From assembly GCA_045612845.1 (NCBI GenBank), contig JAZKZV010000012.1:124001-188000 (forward strand): DNA of 64,000 nucleotides, written 5' to 3'. Below the pieces are notes generated by a model. It searched no databases and was not told the DNA's origin. It saw nothing but the letters and a program-made list of their open reading frames with translations. The position numbers and the translations under genes are program-made. This DNA comes from Ornithomonoglobus_A sp045612845 (GTDB lineage: Bacteria; Bacillota; Clostridia; UBA1381). This document shows positions 58,015-64,000 of this stretch, piece after piece (the stretch's first letter is position 1; the number at the start of each line of letters is the position of its first letter).

Positions 58015-58782
58015 ATGAATACAATAATAAAAGACAATCTTAAAATTGAAGTTTTTGAGACAAGAGATTTAATGGGACAGGCGGTAGCAAAAGATGTGGC
58101 AACCAAAATTAACGAGCTTTTAGCGGAAAAAGAATACATAAATATGATATTTGCCGCAGCACCATCTCAGTTGGATATGTTGGCACACCTTTTAAAACAT
58201 GACATTGACTGGACAAGAGTTAATGCGTTTCACATGGATGAATATGTTGGACTCAGCGAAGATGCACCGCAAGGCTTTGGCAACTTTTTGGCAAAGTATA
58301 TATTTGATATAGCACCATTCCGTTCAGTTAATTATATAAATGGTCAGACTGATAATGTTGAGGAAGAATGTGCAAGATATACAAAGCTTATAAAGGAATA
58401 TCCTACAGACATTGTTTGTCTTGGAATTGGCGAAAATGGACATATTGCATTTAATGACCCTGATGAAGCAGACTTTAATGACAAAGCAGTCATAAAACCT
58501 GTTATGCTTGATGATATGTGTCGTCAGCAACAAGTTAACGATGGTTGCTTTGCACATATTGATGAAGTTCCTAAAACTGCACTTACACTAACAGTTCCAA
58601 CTCTTTTTGCGGGAAAATATCTGTTCTGTACTGTTCCGGCACCTACAAAGGCAAATGCAGTAAGGGAAGTTGCAACAACAGATAGAATTGACGAGCATTG
58701 TCCTGCAACAATTATGAGAAAACATGCAAATGCTATTATGTATTGTGATGCGGACAGCGGTAAATATATAATAGGAGAATAA
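58015..58782 (+). CDS. nagB: Glucosamine-6-phosphate deaminase
   Basis: 255 residues. Family elements: INMIFAAAPSQLDMLAHLLK near residue 43 (where the usual FATGSTP is altered), WTRVNAFHMDEYVGLSEDAP near residue 70 with the catalytic Asp, CLGIGENGHIAFNDPDEADF near residue 138, and VPTLFAGKYLFC near residue 197. It converts glucosamine 6-phosphate to fructose 6-phosphate and ammonia. The AAAPSQ in place of TGxTP is a visible deviation shared by some Firmicute homologues. RBS AGGAGG; nagA starts five bases after the stop. Confidence 0.9.
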   Translation: MNTIIKDNLKIEVFETRDLMGQAVAKDVATKINELLAEKEYINMIFAAAPSQLDMLAHLLKHDIDWTRVNAFHMDEYVGLSEDAPQGFGNFLAKYIFDIAPFRSVNYINGQTDNVEEECARYTKLIKEYPTDIVCLGIGENGHIAFNDPDEADFNDKAVIKPVMLDDMCRQQQVNDGCFAHIDEVPKTALTLTVPTLFAGKYLFCTVPAPTKANAVREVATTDRIDEHCPATIMRKHANAIMYCDADSGKYIIGE

Positions 58783-58787
58783 TTAAA

Positions 58788-59945
58788 ATGATAGTACTTA
58801 CTAACGGTAAACTGATTATTGATGATGAAATTATCACCGGTAAAAATCTGTATATAGATAATGGAATTATTACCGATATATCAGATAAGCCGCTTTCGCC
58901 TGAAATATCAGTAATAGATGTTGAGGGAAATTACATTTCTCCCGGATTTATTGATATGCATACACATGGTGCTGCAGGACATTGTTATGCAGAAACTGAT
59001 GAAGATGGCATATTTGAGGCTGCAAAGTATCAGTTATCACATGGTGCAACATCGGTTTTACCTACAATTGGTGCAACAACAATACCTAATACATTATCTG
59101 CACTCAAGAGCATAAGAAAATGTAAAGATAAAAGCTTCCCATCAAACAATATTGTTGGAATACATCTTGAGGGACCGTATTTTTCTAAGGAAATGTGCGG
59201 TGCGCAGAATACAGATTTTATTACTGAGCCAATAAAAGAAGATTATGAAAATATTGTAAGTGAATATGGAGATTGTGTTAAAATCTGGAGTTATGCACCC
59301 GAGAATGATAAGGGCGGTGAGTTTTGTAAATATATAAGCTCACATGGAATAATACCAATAGCAGGGCATACATCTGCAAAATATGACCACATGCTTGTGG
59401 CTATGGAAAATGGTTGTAAGGGTATTACTCATCTGTTCTCTTGTACGTCAACGATTACAAGGGAAGGTGGTTTTAGAAAATTAGGAGTTATAGAAACTGC
59501 ATTTTTACATGACGAACTTTATACAGAGATAATCGCAGACGGTAAACATCTTCCCCCTGAACTTATAAAACTTATATACAAAATCAAAGGCAGTGATAAG
59601 ATATGTCTTGTTACTGACTCATTGGCTGTAGCGGGAACAAAAACCGATACAGGTGTTATGAGCGGAACAAGATACATTATAGAAGATGATGTGTGCAAAT
59701 TGTACGACAGAAGTGCTTTTGCAGGCTCTATAGCAACTGCAGACAGATGCGTTCGTGTATGCACAAAAGAGGCAGATATTCCTCTTACTGAGGCGGTTAA
59801 AATGATGACAAAAATACCTGCACAAATATTAAACTTAAACAAGGGACAGATAAAGACAGGATACGATGCAGATATTGTCGTTTTTGATGATAATATAAAC
59901 ATCAAAAAAGTATTTGTCGGTGGAAACCTTGTTTTACAAAACTGA
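58788..59945 (+). CDS. nagA: N-acetylglucosamine-6-phosphate deacetylase (NagA paralogue 2)
   Basis: 385 residues. Metal and catalytic motifs: SPGFIDMHTHGAAGHCYAE near residue 55, GIHLEGPYFSKEMCGAQN near residue 126, IAGHTSAKYDHMLVAMENGC near residue 190, ITHLFSCTS and CLVTDSLAVAGTKTDTGVMS near residue 268 with the catalytic Asp. RSAFAGSIATADRCV follows as in canonical NagA. It deacetylates N-acetylglucosamine 6-phosphate, feeding nagB directly upstream. Together they turn the sugar into fructose 6-phosphate, acetate and ammonia. No PTS transporter is adjacent. Confidence 0.93.
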   Translation: MIVLTNGKLIIDDEIITGKNLYIDNGIITDISDKPLSPEISVIDVEGNYISPGFIDMHTHGAAGHCYAETDEDGIFEAAKYQLSHGATSVLPTIGATTIPNTLSALKSIRKCKDKSFPSNNIVGIHLEGPYFSKEMCGAQNTDFITEPIKEDYENIVSEYGDCVKIWSYAPENDKGGEFCKYISSHGIIPIAGHTSAKYDHMLVAMENGCKGITHLFSCTSTITREGGFRKLGVIETAFLHDELYTEIIADGKHLPPELIKLIYKIKGSDKICLVTDSLAVAGTKTDTGVMSGTRYIIEDDVCKLYDRSAFAGSIATADRCVRVCTKEADIPLTEAVKMMTKIPAQILNLNKGQIKTGYDADIVVFDDNINIKKVFVGGNLVLQN

Positions 59946-59953
59946 TTATACAG

Positions 59954-59987
59954 ACAACATCTATTGTATGATAGATGTTGTTTTTTT
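59954..59987 (+). terminator. Terminator of nagB-nagA
   Basis: ACAACATCTAT (59954-59964) pairs exactly with ATAGATGTTGT (59971-59981) over 6 bases, then T residues. Confidence 0.93.
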
Positions 59988-60014
59988 GTTAAAATATAAA
60001 GATTTGCAAAAACA

Positions 60015-60044
60015 TTGACTTTTCGACACTGATTGTGCTATAAT
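60015..60044 (+). promoter_or_regulatory. Promoter with a Spo0A-box match in the spacer
   Basis: TTGACT (60015-60020), 18 bases, TGCTATAAT with TATAAT at 60039-60044. The spacer contains TTCGACA (60022-60028), the complement of the exact Spo0A box TGTCGAA. Confidence 0.65.
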
Positions 60045-60100
60045 TTGTATTATAATGTTGTAAAATATTCTATTTTTGGTAAATTATAGGGTGTGTTAGA

Positions 60101-60844
60101 ATGGAAATGTTTGTAATAATTCTTTTAATAGCATTATTTATTGTTACTGCATTTTTTATCATAAGAAAAAACAGATATAAAACATATGATGTTAATTGGT
60201 CTTTATATGATGTTCTTGTCGGCTCGTTTGGTTCAAAAGAACAGTTTAGAGATAACCTTGTGAGAAACTATTATTATGTGCCTGCAAAACACATAAATTC
60301 AGTAAAGTCTCCAATTACCTATGTTGCATTATATCAGTCAAATAAATTATTTGGCGATGATTCGGGTATACGATATTATGGGCGTATAACAGAATCTAAG
60401 CTTGTAAAAAGAAAGGATATTGATTTCCCCGTTCACCTTAATAATGGGGAAGAACTCTATTATATTTTTAGTATTGAAGAATGGAAGATGCTTCCGCGTA
60501 CAATATCTGTTAAATATGAATATGTGTCTGCACCAAAGTTTACTAATATGTTTCTCTTGACACATTGTGCTGATTCGTATGAGTTATTTAATGTGGGGAC
60601 ACAAAAAGAGTATCAATTATTATTGTCATTAAACAATATGATAAGTGATGTAAATCAAAGGTCTGAAAAACAGGGTATTTATCGCATTTGTAATGGATTA
60701 AAAATAAGACGGTCTAACGAAAAATTTAATATATTATACAAAAGAAAGCCTGTTTTTAAAACATCACTTAAGGTATCGGATTTTATATATAATCCGCGCG
60801 GCTATTATATTATGATTAAAGAAAAAACCAGTAAATATTTTTAA
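60101..60844 (+). CDS. Membrane-anchored protein of unknown function
   Basis: 247 residues. A single N-terminal membrane span (MFVIILLIALFIVTAFFIIR) is followed by a soluble domain. The segment SPITYVALYQSNKLFGDDSG, IRYYGRITESKLVKRKDIDF and then YYIFSIEEWKMLP recalls a small beta-barrel found at the ends of some helicases and nucleases, related in appearance to EVE-like domains. I cannot name it. No catalytic motif is visible. It starts about 57 bases after the promoter and has a weak RBS (TAGGGTG). The next gene follows after 31 bases. The Spo0A-box match suggests regulation at the start of sporulation. Confidence 0.6.
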   Translation: MEMFVIILLIALFIVTAFFIIRKNRYKTYDVNWSLYDVLVGSFGSKEQFRDNLVRNYYYVPAKHINSVKSPITYVALYQSNKLFGDDSGIRYYGRITESKLVKRKDIDFPVHLNNGEELYYIFSIEEWKMLPRTISVKYEYVSAPKFTNMFLLTHCADSYELFNVGTQKEYQLLLSLNNMISDVNQRSEKQGIYRICNGLKIRRSNEKFNILYKRKPVFKTSLKVSDFIYNPRGYYIMIKEKTSKYF

Positions 60845-60875
60845 TATAGCATATAAAAATGGGGGGGTAATACAT

Positions 60876-61289
60876 ATGTGGTTTATATTTGCGTTGCTAT
60901 CTGCGGTTTTTGCTGCGCTTACATCTATACTTGCCAAAATTGGTATTGAGGGAGTAAATTCAAATCTTGCAACAGCACTAAGAACGGTAGTAGTTCTCAT
61001 TATGGCATGGGTGATGGTGTTTTTGACAAATGTACAGGGCAGCATTGTAGATATAAGTAAAAAGAGCTGGATATTCCTTATATTATCCGGGCTGGCAACA
61101 GGTGCTTCGTGGTTATGTTATTATAAGGCTTTACAAATCGGACAAGCAAGTAAAGTCATTCCTGTTGATAAATTGAGTGTAGTATTTACGTTGATTCTTG
61201 CATTTGTATTCCTACACGAAACATTTACATTAAAATCCTTAATAGGCTGCATTTTAATAGGTGTTGGTACATTATTTATGGTTATTTAA
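60876..61289 (+). CDS. Half-size EamA (DMT superfamily) transporter
   Basis: 137 residues with about five hydrophobic helices: MWFIFALLSAVFAALTSILA, VVVLIMAWVMVFLT, SWIFLILSGLATGASWLCYY, KLSVVFTLILAFVFLHETFT and LIGCILIGVGTLFMVI. The FLHETFT motif and the RTVVVLIMAW helix are typical of EamA. Most EamA proteins have two such repeats (about 300 residues); single-repeat members of this length exist and act as dimers. Substrate unknown, possibly a small metabolite. RBS AGGGGGG-like (GGGGGGG at about 60860). Confidence 0.88.
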   Translation: MWFIFALLSAVFAALTSILAKIGIEGVNSNLATALRTVVVLIMAWVMVFLTNVQGSIVDISKKSWIFLILSGLATGASWLCYYKALQIGQASKVIPVDKLSVVFTLILAFVFLHETFTLKSLIGCILIGVGTLFMVI

Positions 61290-61308
61290 GGGTAAAAAAG
61301 AATAAAAC

Positions 61309-61342
61309 CTCCTGTGGTATAATAAGCCATAGGAGCTTTTTT
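61309..61342 (+). terminator. Terminator after the EamA gene
   Basis: CTCCTGTGG (61309-61317) pairs with CCATAGGAG (61327-61335), one G-U pair, then a run of T after CT. Confidence 0.88.
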
Positions 61343-61391
61343 TGTTGTATCAAAAAGTCATATAATTTTATCATATAATTATAGCAAAAGC

Positions 61392-61420
61392 TTGACAAGT
61401 GTGCTATAATTTATTATAGT
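61392..61420 (+). promoter_or_regulatory. Predicted promoter of the AraC regulator at 61476
   Basis: TTGACA (61392-61397), 17 bases, TATAGT (61415-61420). An alternative extended -10, TGCTATAAT, lies inside the spacer. Confidence 0.6.
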
Positions 61421-61475
61421 ACATTCATAATGGTATTATTGAATTGTCATATGATTCGCAGAATATGGAGGAATT

Positions 61476-62291
61476 ATGAAAGTAATAGGATGGGAAGACG
61501 TTTATAATTGTAATTATACATTAAACGAGATAAATTCATTTAGACAACATTGGGATATTACAAATACATTTAGTTGTATAGGCAGACCTAAAATTATGCA
61601 GATGTTTTTGTATCTTGATGGGTTAGATGCTGATTATACACTGAAAAATGGTGAAAAAATTTATGCAAAAGACGGTGCGCTAATATATATACCCATTGGC
61701 ATTGAATATGTTGTCAGATTTTATGGCAAAAGAAAAACGACTCCAAACTCTGTTGCAATAAGATTTTTTATAAATGATATGGATGGCATTCAATTTAATT
61801 TGAGTGATCGTATAGAAGTTTTTAATTCTGTTGAATGTAGCCAGTTAATTAAAAAAATAAATAATGCCGGAGAGGCAGTGCCGGTGTGTTATGGTGAATT
61901 AAAGGCGGGTATGTATGAACTTGTATCACTTTTGAGTAAGCATAAGAAAAATAAAAAGTTTGATAAATTCTCGGTAATAGAAAAAGGTATTTCATACATA
62001 GACTGCAATTTTGAAAAAGATTTTAATATAAAAGACATTGCCGATATGTGTAATGTAAGTGAGATATATTTTAGGAAACTGTTTAAAAAATATTCGGGTT
62101 ATTCTCCCGTGGAGTATAAAGCAAGAAAAAAGATAGAAAGAGCAAAAAGTTATCTTATATATGGGAACCTTAATGTAAGTGAGATAGCTCAATATTTAGG
62201 GTATACAGATACTTCGTATTTTTGTAAGCAATTTAAGATGTATACAGGCACAACACCCATGGACTACAAAAATAATTTTGAAAATCAATAA
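61476..62291 (+). CDS. AraC family transcriptional regulator beside a glycoside hydrolase
   Basis: 271 residues. The N-terminal sensor domain is beta-rich (IMQMFLYLDGLDADYTLKNG, IYAKDGALIYIPIGIEYVVR). The C-terminal DNA-binding part has both helix-turn-helix units: FNIKDIADMCNVSEIYFRKL and NVSEIAQYLGYTDTSYFCKQ, ending with YTGTTPMDYK. RBS GGAGGAA lies before the ATG. The glycoside hydrolase gene starts 14 bases after its stop, so it probably controls that operon in response to a sugar. No transporter is seen before the window ends. Confidence 0.9.
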   Translation: MKVIGWEDVYNCNYTLNEINSFRQHWDITNTFSCIGRPKIMQMFLYLDGLDADYTLKNGEKIYAKDGALIYIPIGIEYVVRFYGKRKTTPNSVAIRFFINDMDGIQFNLSDRIEVFNSVECSQLIKKINNAGEAVPVCYGELKAGMYELVSLLSKHKKNKKFDKFSVIEKGISYIDCNFEKDFNIKDIADMCNVSEIYFRKLFKKYSGYSPVEYKARKKIERAKSYLIYGNLNVSEIAQYLGYTDTSYFCKQFKMYTGTTPMDYKNNFENQ

Positions 62292-62305
62292 AGGAGATAT
62301 ATAAA

Positions 62306-64000
62306 ATGAAAGTAACTATTGAAAACATAAACGGTACAAAGTACATAGTTGCAGATGGAAAGCCGATAGACACACTTTCCTTTAAGTCATTCAGACCTAC
62401 AAAAAACAATGTAGGGGACTTTTACAAAGCAGGTGTAAAGCTTCAGCAAGTGTATGTTTCTGGTCTGTATTCAAGACTCGAAATTCCTTACTCTGCATAT
62501 GGTGAAACATGGTTTGGAGAAGGTGATTATCGCTTTGATGGCTTCGACAGACAAATGGAAATGGTTATAGAGACAGCACCCGATGCGTATATTATGGTAA
62601 ATTTACATATAGATGCAAGGGAATGGTGGCACGAGCAGAACCCAGGCAGACCTGATACTTATTCGTATATATCCCAGACTGTTGCCGACGAAAAATGGCG
62701 CAAGGATACTGCGGATTATATAAAAGCATTCATGGCTCATGCAGAAGAAAAATATGGCGATAAAATTGTTTCGTACTTCCTTCTTGCAGGTGTTGGTACG
62801 GAATGGTTAAGTATGTACGACTGGCAGGAAACTCATCCTATAAAGCTCAAAGCATACAAAGAATATATGAATGATGAAACAATCGAAATTCCTACAAGAG
62901 AGAGATTAGAAGAAACTCCCGAAAACCAAATCTTTCTTGATCCTATAAAGGATAAGGATATTATTGATTATCAAAAATTCCATGCGGATTTAATGGTAGA
63001 TACTATTCTCTATTATGCAAGAGAGGCACACACTATTTTAAACCATAATAAATTATTAGGAGTATATTTTGGATATATTATGGAATCTCCTTATGTATGG
63101 ACCTACGGTCATCTTGCTTTTGATAAGCTTTATCGTAGCGGAGAATTCGGTATGCTTGCGACTCCGTCATCTTATAAGTTCAGAGAATACAACGATTCAA
63201 GTGCACCTATGTTAATTACCGATACAGTTGATATAAATAACCTTGTGTACTTTACATCATTTGACCATATGACTTTCCTAACACCTACTTTGTATAACCA
63301 TCCAAGACGTATATGTGAGGACAAGGATGATGAGAGAGGCTTACCGGCATTGATTAAGCTTCGTACAGATTTAAATAATCTTAGTACAAGAGAAAAGACA
63401 ATTCATGCTATCCAACGTGAATATATGAGCAAGGCATCAAAACGTATGGGTATGTGGTGGTTTGATATGCTTGAGGGCTGGTACTATGATGACGAGCTTA
63501 TGGAGTCTATCGAAGACATTGTAAAAAAATCAGAAAAGCTTATGGGCAAAGAAAGAAGCTCAAACAGCGAGATTGCGGTATTGGTAAGTGCTGAATCACT
63601 TTATTATGTAAATAAAATGAGCAGAATAAATGCTGAGTACATAAATAAGCAACGTGATCCTCTATCACGTATGGGTGCACCATTTGATTTATTTTCTTTC
63701 AACGACCTTGAAAGACTTGACAAGGATAAGTATAAGCTTATTATATTCCTTGATGCATTCTATATGACAGACAGAGAAAGAGAATACATAAACAATCAGA
63801 TTAAAAAGGACGGACGCTCTGTATTATTTATAGGCTCTGCTGACTATATAAATGATGATGGTGTTTCAAAAGAGCGTATGGAAAATATGATAGGTATGAA
63901 GCTTGATTTGGCTGATACAGAAGAAACTAAAATTGGTGGAATGGATACTCTTTACGGACACGAAAAGGCTCAATCACCTATATGGTATGTAAGTGATGCG
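62306..64000 (+). CDS. Beta-galactosidase-like glycoside hydrolase (GH42-type architecture), 3' end missing
   Basis: The frame opens at ATG 62306 (RBS AAAGGAGA) and is still open at the window edge after 565 codons. Residues 1-370 look like a GH-A TIM barrel: KLQQVYVSGLYSRLEIPYSA, DAYIMVNLHIDAREWW, YFLLAGVGTEWLSMYDWQET and GMWWFDMLEGWYYDDELM, where the Glu residues are acid/nucleophile candidates. Residues 410-560 match a beta-galactosidase trimerisation domain (SNSEIAVLVSAESLYYVNKM, YKLIIFLDAFYMTDREREYI). The substrate cannot be named; GH42 proper and related unassigned families are possible. No signal peptide, so it acts on imported oligosaccharides. Confidence 0.75.
   Translation, partial: MKVTIENINGTKYIVADGKPIDTLSFKSFRPTKNNVGDFYKAGVKLQQVYVSGLYSRLEIPYSAYGETWFGEGDYRFDGFDRQMEMVIETAPDAYIMVNLHIDAREWWHEQNPGRPDTYSYISQTVADEKWRKDTADYIKAFMAHAEEKYGDKIVSYFLLAGVGTEWLSMYDWQETHPIKLKAYKEYMNDETIEIPTRERLEETPENQIFLDPIKDKDIIDYQKFHADLMVDTILYYAREAHTILNHNKLLGVYFGYIMESPYVWTYGHLAFDKLYRSGEFGMLATPSSYKFREYNDSSAPMLITDTVDINNLVYFTSFDHMTFLTPTLYNHPRRICEDKDDERGLPALIKLRTDLNNLSTREKTIHAIQREYMSKASKRMGMWWFDMLEGWYYDDELMESIEDIVKKSEKLMGKERSSNSEIAVLVSAESLYYVNKMSRINAEYINKQRDPLSRMGAPFDLFSFNDLERLDKDKYKLIIFLDAFYMTDREREYINNQIKKDGRSVLFIGSADYINDDGVSKERMENMIGMKLDLADTEETKIGGMDTLYGHEKAQSPIWYVSDA

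Noticed and set aside
1..64000. CRISPR array, prophage or insertion sequence
   Set aside because: No regularly spaced repeats, transposase, integrase or phage structural genes were found in the window.

Overview
The window is about 64 kb of AT-rich chromosome from an endospore-forming, anaerobic, fermentative Firmicute of the class Clostridia. The evidence is the spoIIGA-sigE-sigG block, spoIID, spoIVB, a SleB-type cortex hydrolase and PdaA-like deacetylase, a trimeric [FeFe]-hydrogenase operon, strong AGGAGG-type ribosome binding sites and several TTG/GTG starts. I cannot name the genus. No phage, insertion sequence or CRISPR array is visible.

Layout. 1-7.1 kb: end of engB, comF, a PucR/CdaR-type regulator, a C-terminal processing protease, a nucleotidyltransferase, then spoIIGA-sigE-sigG behind a promoter with TGTCGAA-type Spo0A boxes. 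7.1-13.4 kb: asnB, then a scarred stretch with a truncated response regulator butted against the tail of a leucine-rich-repeat/stalk protein, tRNA-Arg(ACG), an AraC regulator divergent from a zinc-type dehydrogenase, and a decayed Gfo/Idh/MocA gene. 13.4-20.5 kb: putP, the hydrogenase operon (NuoE-like, NuoF-like, HydA) and a NagA-like deacetylase. 20.5-26.5 kb, mostly minus strand: spoIID, metK with a small Cys-rich gene, a polysaccharide deacetylase homologue lacking its metal-site histidines, a pdaA-like gene, a candidate small RNA and mtaB.

26.6-39.2 kb: a non-canonical HPr-like protein, then an accessory region. An AraC regulator heads a run of phosphotriesterase-like hydrolase, large predicted TIM-barrel protein, creatinase/M24-fold protein without its full metal site, and a sensory-rhodopsin-transducer-like small protein. 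Facing it are M20 peptidase and CapA genes, divergent from a LysR regulator with a perfect 20-bp palindrome; then an alkaline-phosphatase-superfamily protein, spoIVB and a PIG-L deacetylase. This looks like an uncharacterised catabolic or surface-polymer locus and is the best candidate for new biology here.

39.3-46 kb is housekeeping: yhbY-nadD-yqeK-rsfS, leuS, a CpXC protein, a thioesterase, smpB and the cortex hydrolase. 46-64 kb mixes sugar and cell-wall functions: a CE15-like esterase, galactokinase, a cation transporter, a VanW protein, glyA-alaS-hit, an AraC-nagB-nagA amino-sugar locus, an unknown membrane protein whose promoter carries a Spo0A-box match, a half-size EamA transporter, and an AraC regulator leading a beta-galactosidase-like glycoside hydrolase that runs off the end.

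The genome pattern is of small operons closed by strong hairpin terminators. Four AraC-type and one LysR-type regulators each sit next to the carbohydrate or hydrolase genes they probably control. All functional assignments rest on motif recognition by eye; no database search was run.
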